A stretch of 64,000 bases of DNA. It comes from UBA7378 sp049611805. Lineage in GTDB: Bacteria; Pseudomonadota; Alphaproteobacteria; RS24. The position numbers were made by a program, and so were the translations under genes. The stretch is from contig JBMZAX010000009.1 in NCBI GenBank assembly GCA_049611805.1, forward strand, positions 29,236 through 93,235, in the 5' to 3' direction. The notes under the pieces are model-generated. The model saw nothing but the letters and a program-made list of their open reading frames with translations, ran no database searches and was not told the origin of the DNA. Below, piece by piece: positions 52,381 through 61,358 of this stretch (its first letter is position 1; each line of letters begins with the position of its first letter).

Positions 52381-54258
52381 TATATCAAGTCCGGTGAGTT
52401 TGGCATTGGCGCGCCATTTTTTCATCAGATCGAAAAACTCAATCGGGCCGCCGCCGTAAAACGTGTTTTGTCTCAGGCGGATGACATGCCCCTCATTATT
52501 GTAATAGCCGGGCGTGCATTGCTCCTGAAAGGCTTCCGTCTTGCGCGCCTTTTCAATAATGGTCTGAACCCATTTTTTCTCGGCCGCTTCGCTGGCCTCA
52601 ATGCGCGTCGCGCCGCGCGCTTTGGCGGTTTTCAGAATATGGGCAAGATGAATGCTCTGCTCGTCCAGCGCATAAGTATAGGTCGCCGTGAAAGCCGATT
52701 GGAGGGGACCGAAGAAAAACGCATTGGGAAAGTTTTTCACATGCATGCCGTGAAATGTGGCAACGCCTTTGGCCCATTTTTGCGAGATGGACTGCCCGTC
52801 GACACCGTAAATCTGATAGCCCGCGCGCCGCGCATAATCGGTTCCCACCTCAAAGCCGGTGGCGAAAATAATGCAGTCAACTTCGTAAAGTTTGCCGTGC
52901 AGCACAATGCCCTTGGCGTTAATCTCACTGACACCGCGCCCGCCCGTATCGACAAGCGTGACATTGGGACGGTTGAAGGTTTGCAAATATTCATCGTGAA
53001 AACAGGGGCGTTTGCAGAACTGGCGATAATAGGGCTTGAGCGCCTCGGCCGTATCGCCATCCTCGACCAGCCGGTCGACACGCGCTCGGATCGCTTCCAT
53101 TTTGCGAAAATCGGCCATTTCCATTTCTTCTTCAAAATGCATGTGCCGCATGGCTTTTTCGGTCAGATATTTTTTCGCGCCCTTGCGGTAAAAATCGCGC
53201 GACCCCAGAGCCAGCAAGGCCCAATAGGCAAGCTTGAGTTTCGAGGGTGCTTTTTCGCGTATCGCCCCGAATAACAGCCTGAAGGCTTCCGTCCAGCCAT
53301 CATTGACCAAATCCTGCTTGACCGGAACGCCGGCCAGCAGTGACTCGAAATTGCGGCGGCGGGCTTCGTGCCAGCCCGGTTTTTGCGATGCCAGCCAGTC
53401 GGGGTCGGTAGGCTGGTTGTTGCGCAGGTCGATCGAAGACGGCGTGCGCTGGAACACATAAAGCTCCGCCGCCGACGCCCCCAGATGCGGCACGCATTGA
53501 ACAGCCGTCGCGCCGGTGCCGATAACGGCAACGCGCTTGTCCTTGAGCTTGTCCAGCCCGCCATCGGAATTGCCGCCCGTATAGCCATAATCCCAGCGGC
53601 TGGTGTGAAATGTGTGGCCCTTGAAACTGGTAATGCCGGAAATCGCCGGCAGTTTCGGCCGGTTTAGCGGCCCGTTTGAATGCACAACAAAACGCGCTTT
53701 AATTGCATCGCCGCGATCGGTCTTGACCAGCCACCGCCCGCTGTCTTCGTCCCAATCGGTGCCGGTCACTTCCGTCTGCATCAGCGCATTGGCATGCAAA
53801 TCATATTTTTCGGCAATCACATGGCAATAATTCAGCGTTTCCGCGGCATTGGTATATTTTTGCTGCGGGGTAAATCGGGTTTTTTCCAGCAAGGGAAAAT
53901 AGACATAAGACTCGATATCGCATGAAGCACCCGGATAGCGGTTCCAATACCATGTGCCGCCAAAATCGCCGCCTTTTTCGATAATCCGGAAATCGTCAAT
54001 ACCGGCCTCGCGCAAGCGTGATGCGGCCAGCATGCCGCCAAAGCCGCCGCCGATAATCACCACCTCAATCTCATCCTCAACGGGCCCGCGTTGCAGCGCC
54101 GTGTCGATATAGGGGTCATCGACAAAATAGGCGAATTCGCCCACGACTTCGCGATATTGGTCATTGCCGTCATCGCGCACACGCTTGTCGCGCTCGGCTT
54201 TGTATTTTTGCCGCAAGGCGTCCGGATCGAACCCGATTTCTTGTTCTTGCATAGACAT
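52375..54258 (-). CDS. Baeyer-Villiger monooxygenase, long form
   Basis: This 627-residue enzyme has an N-terminal helical extension of about 65 residues, then the FAD motif GGGFGGMLAASRLREAG, GGTWYWNRYPGASCDIESYVY, the BVMO fingerprint FKGHTFHTSRWDY, the NADPH motif GTGATAVQCVP and ATGFEVGTDYARR. The long N-terminus and GTWYWNRYPG form place it with cyclopentadecanone/4-hydroxyacetophenone-type BVMOs. It opens a minus-strand run with the old yellow enzyme, amine oxidase and RidA. CAGGAAAAAA precedes ATG 54258; a second ATG two codons later is possible. Confidence 0.92.
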   Translation of the reverse strand: MSMQEQEIGFDPDALRQKYKAERDKRVRDDGNDQYREVVGEFAYFVDDPYIDTALQRGPVEDEIEVVIIGGGFGGMLAASRLREAGIDDFRIIEKGGDFGGTWYWNRYPGASCDIESYVYFPLLEKTRFTPQQKYTNAAETLNYCHVIAEKYDLHANALMQTEVTGTDWDEDSGRWLVKTDRGDAIKARFVVHSNGPLNRPKLPAISGITSFKGHTFHTSRWDYGYTGGNSDGGLDKLKDKRVAVIGTGATAVQCVPHLGASAAELYVFQRTPSSIDLRNNQPTDPDWLASQKPGWHEARRRNFESLLAGVPVKQDLVNDGWTEAFRLLFGAIREKAPSKLKLAYWALLALGSRDFYRKGAKKYLTEKAMRHMHFEEEMEMADFRKMEAIRARVDRLVEDGDTAEALKPYYRQFCKRPCFHDEYLQTFNRPNVTLVDTGGRGVSEINAKGIVLHGKLYEVDCIIFATGFEVGTDYARRAGYQIYGVDGQSISQKWAKGVATFHGMHVKNFPNAFFFGPLQSAFTATYTYALDEQSIHLAHILKTAKARGATRIEASEAAEKKWVQTIIEKARKTEAFQEQCTPGYYNNEGHVIRLRQNTFYGGGPIEFFDLMKKWRANAKLTGLDIS

Positions 54259-54588
54259 TTTTTTCCTGACTTAGGCTGCCGCCGTCTCATTGGCCGCTGC
54301 GGGCAGATGGGACACCATCGCCCTCGACTGCACCAAATCACGACACGCAAATTGCAATGGGGATACGCCACACATCAAACAGCACCTAGTAAAAACGGCT
54401 GTAACGCGCGTGCATGGCACAGCCTCGCATAAATATGTGTCGAATAATACCATCGGCAATATTTTCGGCAAGGGGGAGGAAATGCGTAAAGTGCATCGCC
54501 GCCCCCGAATTATCGCTTTGCACAGTCGCCGGATGGCTATAGAAGCCTATATAAATCGAGAAATCTTCCTTCCGATAAAGAGACATTC
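54259..54588. other. 330-bp divergent regulatory region of typA and the long BVMO gene
   Basis: It holds a possible upstream ORF (see 54482) and an AT-rich TATATA at 54548-54553 that could be part of the typA promoter. TTGCAC at 54518 is too far from it for a standard pair. No RNA structure or operator is certain. Confidence 0.4.
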
Positions 54589-54658
54589 ATGCTGCGAAAT
54601 ATCGCTATTATCGCCCATGTTGACCATGGCAAAACGACGCTTATTGACGCGATCATGA
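54482..54658 (+). CDS. possible upstream ORF overlapping the typA start
   Basis: An ATG at 54482, directly after the strong ribosome-binding site GGGGGAGG, opens a 58-codon frame. It ends at 54658, inside and out of frame with typA. The peptide begins MRKVHRRPRIIALHSRRMAI and is very basic. Translation through the typA start could couple or modulate TypA synthesis. It could also be chance; the peptide resembles no family I know. Confidence 0.3.
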   Translation: MRKVHRRPRIIALHSRRMAIEAYINREIFLPIKRHSCCEISLLSPMLTMAKRRLLTRS

Positions 54659-56415
54659 AGCAAACCGGCCTGTTCCGTGACAATCAGCATGTCGAAGAGC
54701 GGCTGATGGATTCAGGCGATTTGGAAAAAGAACGCGGCATTACAATTCTAGCCAAGCCAACTTCTGTCATGTGGAACGACACGCGCATCAATATTATCGA
54801 CACGCCGGGCCATGCCGATTTCGGCGGCGAGGTCGAGCGCGTGCTGGGCATGGCCGATGGCGTCATTTTGCTGACCGATGCCGCAGAAGGGCCAATGCCG
54901 CAAACCAAATTTGTGCTGGGCAAAGCGCTGAAACAGGGCTTGCGCCCAATCGTGGTGATCAACAAGGTCGACCGCCCCGACGCACGCCCCGATGCGGTGG
55001 TCGATGAGGTGTTCGACCTGTTCGTCTCGCTCGATGCCAGCGACGAGCAACTCGATTTTCCGATACTTTACGCCGCCGGTCGCGACGGCTGGTGCGTGCG
55101 CGAACTGGATGAGCCCCGCGAAAACCTGCACCCGTTGCTGGATACCGTGCTGGCGCATGTGCCGGCCCCTGAGGTTGCGCCCGACAAACCCTTTGCCATG
55201 CTCGCCACCCTGCTCGACAGCGACCCCTATATTGGCCGCTGCCTCACGGGGCGCGTTTTGCAGGGCACGGCGAAAGTCAATGCGCCGGTCAAGGCGATTA
55301 ATCTGGCGGGCGCGCAGGTCGAAACCGGACGGCTCACCAAACTCTTGCGTTTTGAGGGCACCGAGCGCGTCGCCGTTGACGCCGTGCATGCCGGTGACCT
55401 GATTTGCATTGCCGGGCTCACCAAGGCCTCCGTCGCCGATACGATTTGCGATCCGAAAGTGGACACCGCGCTTGCCTCCACGCCAGTCGACCCGCCCACA
55501 ATGTCGGTCACCATTACCGTCAATGACAGCCCGTTTGCCGGCAAGGAAGGCAAAAAAGTCACCTCGACCGTCATCCGCGAACGTCTGCTCGCCGAAGCCG
55601 AAACAAATGTCGCCATCACTTTCAATGAAAGCACCAATAAGGACGCGTTTGAAATTGGCGGACGCGGCGAATTGCAACTTGGCGTGCTCATCGAAACCAT
55701 GCGGCGCGAAGGCTTTGAAATGACCGTGTCGCGCCCGCGCGTGCTGATCCGTGTGGAAAACGGCGCGCGGCTGGAGCCCATTGAAGAAGTGACCATTGAT
55801 GTTGACGAGGAATATTCCAGCACCGTGGTCGATGCGCTCAACAAGCGCAAAGCCGTCATGCAGGACATGCGCGCCGCAGGCGCAGGCAAAACGCGGCTGG
55901 TTTTTCATGCGCCGTCGCGCGGTCTTATCGGCTATCCCAGCCGGTTTTTGACCGATACGCGCGGCACCGGCGTGTTGAACCGCGTTTTCCACAGCTATGG
56001 CCCCTATTGCGGCGATATTACGGGTCGGCGCAATGGCGCGCTCATTGCATCGGAAACCGGCACGGCGGTCGCCTATGCCATTTTCAATCTGCAAGATCGC
56101 GGGGTCATGTTCATCGACCCGCAAATGCCGGTCTATCAGGGCATGATTGTCGGCGAACACAGCCGCGACAATGATCTGGAAATCAATGTCCTCAAGGGCA
56201 AAAAACTGACCAATGTGCGCGCTTCCGGTGCCGATGAAGCGGTAACATTGGTACCGCCGCGGCGCATGTCGCTGGAAGATATGATGGCTTATATCGACAG
56301 CGATGAGTTGCTGGAAGTCACGCCGCAAAGCCTGCGTTTGCGCAAAAAATACCTGCTGGAACACGAGCGCAAAAAATTCCGCCGCCAGCTGGAAGAAGAA
56401 GCAAGCCAAATCTAG
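54589..56415 (+). CDS. typA: translational GTPase TypA/BipA
   Basis: This 608-residue ribosome-associated GTPase has AHVDHGKTTLIDAI (G1), RGITI (G2), DTPGHADFGGEVERVL (G3) and VVINKVDRPDA (G4), then the beta-barrel domain, two EF-G-like domains and the TypA-specific C-terminus (about 485-605; GMIVGEHSRDNDLEINVLKG, KLTNVRASGADEA). Length is standard. It supports 50S assembly and growth under cold or stress. It stands alone with about 70 bp to the amidase downstream and a weak ribosome-binding site (AAAGAGAC). Confidence 0.97.
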   Translation: MLRNIAIIAHVDHGKTTLIDAIMKQTGLFRDNQHVEERLMDSGDLEKERGITILAKPTSVMWNDTRINIIDTPGHADFGGEVERVLGMADGVILLTDAAEGPMPQTKFVLGKALKQGLRPIVVINKVDRPDARPDAVVDEVFDLFVSLDASDEQLDFPILYAAGRDGWCVRELDEPRENLHPLLDTVLAHVPAPEVAPDKPFAMLATLLDSDPYIGRCLTGRVLQGTAKVNAPVKAINLAGAQVETGRLTKLLRFEGTERVAVDAVHAGDLICIAGLTKASVADTICDPKVDTALASTPVDPPTMSVTITVNDSPFAGKEGKKVTSTVIRERLLAEAETNVAITFNESTNKDAFEIGGRGELQLGVLIETMRREGFEMTVSRPRVLIRVENGARLEPIEEVTIDVDEEYSSTVVDALNKRKAVMQDMRAAGAGKTRLVFHAPSRGLIGYPSRFLTDTRGTGVLNRVFHSYGPYCGDITGRRNGALIASETGTAVAYAIFNLQDRGVMFIDPQMPVYQGMIVGEHSRDNDLEINVLKGKKLTNVRASGADEAVTLVPPRRMSLEDMMAYIDSDELLEVTPQSLRLRKKYLLEHERKKFRRQLEEEASQI

Positions 56416-56485
56416 CGGCCACCAAACCCGCTTCCCAAGCACGAACATTCGTGCCTAGAATAAGAAAAAACGGGGGGGCATCAAA

Positions 56486-58000
56486 ATGCGAAGACGAGAA
56501 TTTATGGCGCGATCAAGCGCGCTGGCGCTGGCAGCCACAACCGCACTGTCGCGTCTGCCGGCGCATGCGGCCACGGATGAGTTCGTTAAATATGACGGCA
56601 TGGGCCAGGCCGCGCTGGTGCGTTCGGGCCAGGTCAGTTCAACGGAACTGGTCGAGGCGGCGATTGCGCGTATCGAGAAAATAAGCCCGATCCTCAACGC
56701 CGTTGTTCACAAGCTTTATGATGAAGGCCGCGCCGCCGCCAAGGGCCCGCTGCCCGACGGCCCGTTCAAAGGCGTGCCCTATCTCATCAAAGACCTGTCG
56801 GAGCTTGAAGGTGCGCCGCTGACCTATGGGTCAAAACTTTTTGAACATAATGTCGCCGACACCGACAATGGCAGTGTCGAGCGGGCAAAGCAGGCCGGTC
56901 TGGTGATTATCGGCAAAACCAACACGCCGGAATTCGGCTTTATTTCCACAACGGAATCGCAATTGCTGGGCGCGGCGCGCAATCCCTATAACACCGCCTA
57001 TCATACGGGCGGCAGTTCGGGCGGCGCGGGCGCGGCTGTCGCAGCCGGGCTTGTGCCCTTTGCCCATGCCTCTGACGGCGGCGGCTCGATCCGTATTCCG
57101 GCTTCGATTAACGGGCTGGTGGGCCTCAAGCCCAGCCGCGGAAGGCTCTTCAAACGCGAACCGGCGCAGTTTGAGGTTGATATTTCCGTGCGATTGGCGG
57201 TGAGCCGTTCGGTGCGCGACACGGCGCAAATTCTGAATGCCTCCGAAGTAAAAGGGGCTGACGCCGCCCTGCCGCCGACGGGTTTTGTCGAAGGCCCGTC
57301 GAAAAAACGCCTCAAAATAGCGTTCAGCACCCGCACGCTGACGGGCGGCGATGCTGAGGCCGATGTGCGGAGTGCCACACGCCGCACTGCCGCGCTATGT
57401 GCCGAACTGGGCCATGATGTGGAAGAGTTTACCGGCGCGATTGTCGGGCCGGAATTTTTCGATCATTTCCTGACCATCTGGATGTCGGGCGCCCATGGCC
57501 TTGTCAGCAATGCGCGGCTGATCGGCCTGATGCAGGGGCGCTGGATCGACCGCGAAAAAATGCTTGAACCCTGGACATTGGGGCTGGCGGACATGTTCGA
57601 GCGCAAGCGCGCCGAAGACCCCGACGTCATGAAAAAAGCCATCGCCCATACAAAAATAGTGGCGGCCGCCTATGCCGCGTTTTTTGAAGATTATGATGTT
57701 CTGCTCACCCCCGTCTTGCGGCGTCCACCGCTTTTGATCGGTGAGCAGGGCAGCTTCAAATCCTTTGACGCGCTTTACGACAATGTTCTCGATTATGTGC
57801 CCTACACGCCGCAATATAATGTTGCGGGCAATCCGGCCATCAGCCTGCCCCTATATACGAGTTCCAAAGGCTTGCCGATTGGCAGCCAGTTTGCCGCGCG
57901 TTTCGGCGCCGAGGCCACCTTGCTGCATTTGGCCTATGAGCTGGAAAAAGCGCGCCCCTGGGCCGGTCGCTGGCCGGAGGTTTCAGCGCACCGGCTTTAG
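56486..58000 (+). CDS. amidase-signature hydrolase exported by Tat
   Basis: This 504-residue protein starts MRRREFMARSSALALAA and ends its leader at AHA, a twin-arginine signal, so the enzyme should be folded before export to the periplasm. The Ser-cisSer-Lys triad is Lys102 (IKDLSELEG), Ser178 (HTGGSSGGAGAA) and Ser201 (DGGGSIRIPAS). It hydrolyses a carboxamide or related bond. GGGGGG precedes the ATG. Most relatives are cytoplasmic; a periplasmic one would act on incoming amides. Confidence 0.9.
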   Translation: MRRREFMARSSALALAATTALSRLPAHAATDEFVKYDGMGQAALVRSGQVSSTELVEAAIARIEKISPILNAVVHKLYDEGRAAAKGPLPDGPFKGVPYLIKDLSELEGAPLTYGSKLFEHNVADTDNGSVERAKQAGLVIIGKTNTPEFGFISTTESQLLGAARNPYNTAYHTGGSSGGAGAAVAAGLVPFAHASDGGGSIRIPASINGLVGLKPSRGRLFKREPAQFEVDISVRLAVSRSVRDTAQILNASEVKGADAALPPTGFVEGPSKKRLKIAFSTRTLTGGDAEADVRSATRRTAALCAELGHDVEEFTGAIVGPEFFDHFLTIWMSGAHGLVSNARLIGLMQGRWIDREKMLEPWTLGLADMFERKRAEDPDVMKKAIAHTKIVAAAYAAFFEDYDVLLTPVLRRPPLLIGEQGSFKSFDALYDNVLDYVPYTPQYNVAGNPAISLPLYTSSKGLPIGSQFAARFGAEATLLHLAYELEKARPWAGRWPEVSAHRL

Positions 58001-58035
58001 CGGCGCCGGCGCCTGTTCGCTTGTGGCCGGATGCC

Positions 58036-59646
58036 TCACGCCATATTGATGTCGCGGAAATTTTCCGACGCCACGCGGTTGAGAATTTTCGTGTAGCGCG
58101 GCGCGCCGCCCCAATAGGCAATATAGCGCGGGGCCGCATTTTCGGCCTGCACATTGGCGTTAAATCCGGTGAACCAGCTTTTCACCTTGCTGAAGGGCAT
58201 GGCCTCCTGCATGTCGATAACCTCTTGCGTCCATGTGGCTTCGGCATCGACATCAGCCTCAATCCGCGACAGGCCGGCCGTGCGCGCATGCCCCAACAAC
58301 TCGCCAATCCAGTCGACACACACCTCAATGGCGCGCGGATAATTGGTTGAGCCCGACACGCTTTGCGGGCCGGCCACCATCAGCATGTTTGGAAAGCCGT
58401 TGACCATCACGCCCAGATAGGTCGTCGGGCTGCCCTGCCATTTTTCCTTAAGCCTCTGCCCGTGCGTGCCGCGAATATCAATTTTGTCGAAAGCACCCGT
58501 CATCACGTCAAACCCCGTGGCATAGACAAGCACGTCGAAGTCGAAGCTTTCCGCGCCGGTCTTTAATCCGGTTTTGGTGATGCGCTCAATCGGTGTGTCC
58601 AGCAGGCTGACGAGGCGCACATTGTCGCGATTATAGGCTTCGAAATAGCCGGTCTCCATCGGCATGCGCCGCATGCCGAACCCGTGATCGCGGGGGATAA
58701 GTTTTTCCGCCACTTGCGGGTCGTTAACCCGCGCGCGAATGCGCTCGGCGACATAATCCGACAGATCGCGATTGGGCCCGGCTTCCAGAAATGTCTCGCG
58801 GAAATTTGCCAAAAGCAGCGCAAAACCGGGTGCATCATAAAGCGCATCCCAGAGCGCGCGCCGCTCTTCAAGGCTCACATTTTCATAGGCGCGCGGGTCC
58901 GGCAAATGGTCAAAGCCGCCATTGCTTTGGGCGCAAACGGCGAAAATCTCCTCATAGCGTTGCCGGATATCGGCCATTTCCGCCTGCGTTATGTCACGAT
59001 TATTGAGCGGCACGCTCCAATTCGGGTGGCGCTGAAAAACCGTCAGCGCGCCAACCTTGTCGGCAATATCGCCAATGATCTGAATGCCGCTCGCGCCCGT
59101 GCCGATAATCCCGACGCGCTTGCCGGTCAGGTCCAGCGGCTCATGCGGCCAGTAATAGCTGTGAAAGCTGGGGCCTTCAAATTCATCCATGCCCTCATAA
59201 GACGGCATGGTCGGCACGCCCAGCGCGCCGGTGCAGGTGATGACGAAACGGCTTGTCAGTTGGTCGCCATTTTCAAGCGTCACCGTCCAGATGCGCGCGC
59301 GCTCGTCCCATTCCATTTGCGCCACCGGCGCATTGAGGCGAATATGCTTGTGCAGGTCAAACTTGTCGGCGACGAAATTCAGATATTTCAAATTTTCCGG
59401 CTGCGGCGAAAACATCTCCTTCCAATGCCATTCATCTAGCAGGTCGCGCGAAAATTTAAAGCCGTAAGTATAGCTCTCGCTGTCAAACCGGCAGCCGGGA
59501 TAGCGGTTGTGATACCATGTGCCGCCCAGCCCGTCGCTGGCCTCCAGCACCAGGCCCGTAATCCCCATATCTTTCAGTTTTTTTATCTGGCAAATGCCGG
59601 CAACACCGGCACCGATAACCAGAACTTCATAGTCTGTTTGTGACAA
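58036..59646 (-). CDS. Baeyer-Villiger/flavin monooxygenase (cyclohexanone-type)
   Basis: This enzyme of about 536 residues has FAD motif GAGVAGICQIKKLKDMG, GGTWYHNRYPGCRFDSESYTY, the BVMO fingerprint FEGPSFHSYYWPHE, NADPH motif GTGASGIQIIGDI, and ATGFDVMTGAF; DRDIR-like and WQGSPTTYLGVMVNGFPNM follow, as in cyclohexanone monooxygenases. I chose TTG 59646 because GGAG lies 9 bp upstream and homology begins there (LSQTDYEVLVIG). ATG 59697 and the longer frame to 59805 add unconserved residues. It converges on the amidase gene and diverges from a small membrane protein. Confidence 0.88.
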   Translation of the reverse strand: MSQTDYEVLVIGAGVAGICQIKKLKDMGITGLVLEASDGLGGTWYHNRYPGCRFDSESYTYGFKFSRDLLDEWHWKEMFSPQPENLKYLNFVADKFDLHKHIRLNAPVAQMEWDERARIWTVTLENGDQLTSRFVITCTGALGVPTMPSYEGMDEFEGPSFHSYYWPHEPLDLTGKRVGIIGTGASGIQIIGDIADKVGALTVFQRHPNWSVPLNNRDITQAEMADIRQRYEEIFAVCAQSNGGFDHLPDPRAYENVSLEERRALWDALYDAPGFALLLANFRETFLEAGPNRDLSDYVAERIRARVNDPQVAEKLIPRDHGFGMRRMPMETGYFEAYNRDNVRLVSLLDTPIERITKTGLKTGAESFDFDVLVYATGFDVMTGAFDKIDIRGTHGQRLKEKWQGSPTTYLGVMVNGFPNMLMVAGPQSVSGSTNYPRAIEVCVDWIGELLGHARTAGLSRIEADVDAEATWTQEVIDMQEAMPFSKVKSWFTGFNANVQAENAAPRYIAYWGGAPRYTKILNRVASENFRDINMA

Positions 59647-59832
59647 ATTTTTATTCTCCAAGCTCAGCCGGCAAATTCTGCCACAGCGTTCGGGCATAAT
59701 GCAATGGAGGACGAAAATACGCGCGGCGCGCGCACCGATGATGGCGCGCGCCGATTGTATTTCCCGGTTGTATATCTTTGCAAGATTATCGGCCTCTGCT
59801 ACCATTAGCCAATTCAGAGGGAGGCTGGGCTT

Positions 59833-60255
59833 ATGGCATCGGCGGATATTTTGGGCGTGATAATAGGGGTACTCTTTATCGTGCCGACCATATATTTCAT
59901 TCGCACCAAGGATTGGGACAAGGTGGCGTGGCCGTTTTTCCTCATCACATTGCCGGTTTACTACATGTTATTCGGCGTGCTTGCGATGGACGCAACAGCC
60001 ATTTTAAACGAGTTTCTGTACGGATTGCCCTTCATTATCACCGGCCTTCTGGCATGGCGCATGCGCTCAAAGGCGGCACTGCTGGTTGTCGCGCTGGCTT
60101 GGTTGAGCCACGGATTTTACGACATCTATCACGATATTTTATTCGTAAACCCCGGTGTGTTCAGCTGGTATCCCGCATTCTGCGCCCTTGTTGATGTAAC
60201 CGTGGCCGGATATTTGCTGCTTTCATACAAAAAATTGACCACGCAGACTGCCTAA
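59833..60255 (+). CDS. small four-helix membrane protein, possibly DUF6010-like
   Basis: This 140-residue protein has four hydrophobic helices (about 5-22, 33-52, 58-75 and 110-132). Its conserved-looking polar segment WLSHGFYDIYHDILFVNPGV continues into FSWYPAFCALVDV. The His/Asp/Tyr pattern before the last helix is reminiscent of DUF6010-type proteins, but I am not sure. GGGAGG precedes the ATG. It is divergent from the BVMO gene. Function unknown. Confidence 0.6.
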   Translation: MASADILGVIIGVLFIVPTIYFIRTKDWDKVAWPFFLITLPVYYMLFGVLAMDATAILNEFLYGLPFIITGLLAWRMRSKAALLVVALAWLSHGFYDIYHDILFVNPGVFSWYPAFCALVDVTVAGYLLLSYKKLTTQTA

Positions 60256-60301
60256 ACTGCCCGGACCGGCAGGCGGCATGGCTGGCCTCACCGGGGCCGG
60301 G

Positions 60302-61102
60302 CTACCAAATATTGGCCTGAAATATGATTTTTGCGCCCAGCACGAGCAAAAACCCGTGGCTTATATGATAAAACAGGGCGTCATTGAGCGCGCGATTAAG
60401 CCACACGCCAAGCGCGAGACCTATCGGCACGAAAACGGCCAGCGCCAGACTTGCGGTCAGGCTGGCGGCATCAAAAAGCCCCAATTCGGCAAAAAACGGC
60501 AATTTCGCCAAATTGACCAGCAAGAATGACCAGCCCATTGTGCCGACATAATAAGCGCGCGGGAGTTTGAGCGGCAGCAGATAGATTTGCGAGGGAATGC
60601 CGCCGGTCAATGAAACGAAACTGGCAATACCGGCCAGCCCCATCCAGCCCAGGGCGCGGTCAATGCGTGTGCGCAAATGCCTCAGCGCGGCGCGCGCCAG
60701 CCCCGCATTTTCCACCGGCCGATAAAGCCGCCAGAAATATCGTGTGGCCGTCAACACCGCCAGACCGCCGATAATCAACATTAAAAATTCCGCATTAATC
60801 TGCTTGTAAAGCAGCCAACCCGCAACCTGCCCAAGGCAGGCCGCCACCGTCATCACAATGACAATGCGGCGAACGGCGCGGCGGTAATATTTCCAGCCAA
60901 CATAAAAATCGCACAGCAGAAAAACCGGCAATAGAACCGACAGGGCCAAGCTCGGCGGAAGCGCCAACAGCATGAGCGGCAGCGACAAAGCGCCCATGGC
61001 CCCGCCAAAACCGGCTTTCGAAACGGCGACCAGCAATGTCGCCAGAATGCCATAGACGAAAAATCCTGTCGGCGCGGTGCTGATGATGCTGAAATCAAGC
61101 AT
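60302..61102 (-). CDS. TauE/SafE-family membrane permease
   Basis: This 266-residue inner-membrane protein has about eight helices and the family glycine-rich signatures in both halves: VAVSKAGFGGAMGALSLPLML near 25-45 and IASFVSLTGGIPSQIYLLPL near 160-180. The family exports or imports sulfite, sulfonates or other small organic anions. It is preceded by the terminator and repeats of the tRNA-fMet islet and has no sulfur gene nearby. Confidence 0.85.
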   Translation of the reverse strand: MLDFSIISTAPTGFFVYGILATLLVAVSKAGFGGAMGALSLPLMLLALPPSLALSVLLPVFLLCDFYVGWKYYRRAVRRIVIVMTVAACLGQVAGWLLYKQINAEFLMLIIGGLAVLTATRYFWRLYRPVENAGLARAALRHLRTRIDRALGWMGLAGIASFVSLTGGIPSQIYLLPLKLPRAYYVGTMGWSFLLVNLAKLPFFAELGLFDAASLTASLALAVFVPIGLALGVWLNRALNDALFYHISHGFLLVLGAKIIFQANIW

Positions 61103-61149
61103 GTGGTGTTACTGCCATCTCCACGGACTGCCTGACGTTTGTAGATACA

Positions 61150-61181
61150 AAAAACCCCGCCGTAAAGCGGGGGTTGTTTTT
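61150..61181 (-). terminator. rho-independent terminator of the islet
   Basis: AACCCCGC and GCGGGGGTT pair around CGTAAA, with a T-run on the minus strand. Its flank matches that of the tRNA-fMet terminator at 63363-63396, including 21 identical bases GTTTTTGCGCTATCGCTTCGC-type at 61176-61196 and 63391-63411. Confidence 0.85.
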
Positions 61182-61189
61182 GCGCTATC

Positions 61190-61222
61190 GCTTCGCCAGA
61201 TGAGCATGGCCAAGCCCCAAGT
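61190..61222. repeat. 33-bp direct repeat, left copy
   Basis: It is identical over 33 bases to 62628-62660. The two copies flank the GST-like gene. The repeat starts GCTTCGCCAGATGAGC and its first bases continue the sequence found downstream of tRNA-fMet. Confidence 0.95.
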
Positions 61223-61224
61223 CG

Positions 61225-61320
61225 GGGGGTAGGATTCCCGAAGGGCGCAAGGCGCGCTAGGGTTCGCATACGCTCACCAAGCGCTTATAGCGGCACCTAC
61301 GACCTTCAGCTTATGGGCCT
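61225..61320 (-). pseudogene. degenerate, interrupted copy of tRNA-fMet (3' half)
   Basis: GGGGGTAGGATT (61225-61236) matches the T-stem side of the intact tRNA (63434-63445). CCTACGACCTTCAG (61296-61309) matches the rest of the T stem, variable loop and anticodon stem (63450-63463), and the next 11 bases match at 9. The two parts are adjacent in the tRNA but about 59 bp apart here, so the copy is split in its T loop. The acceptor 3' end is also altered. Confidence 0.65.
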
Positions 61321-61358
61321 TAAAATTGCGCAACATTTACAACACCTTAATCTGACTT

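Noticed and set aside
54748..56448. 566-codon open frame antisense to typA
   Set aside because: It is a mirror of a strongly conserved gene; the sequence is low-complexity Ala/Gly/His/Arg typical of antisense frames in this codon usage, with no domain.
32357..59646. single biosynthetic cluster joining all monooxygenases
   Set aside because: They are separated by housekeeping genes (nnr, uup, typA), lie on different strands and belong to different subtypes, so one cluster is not supported.
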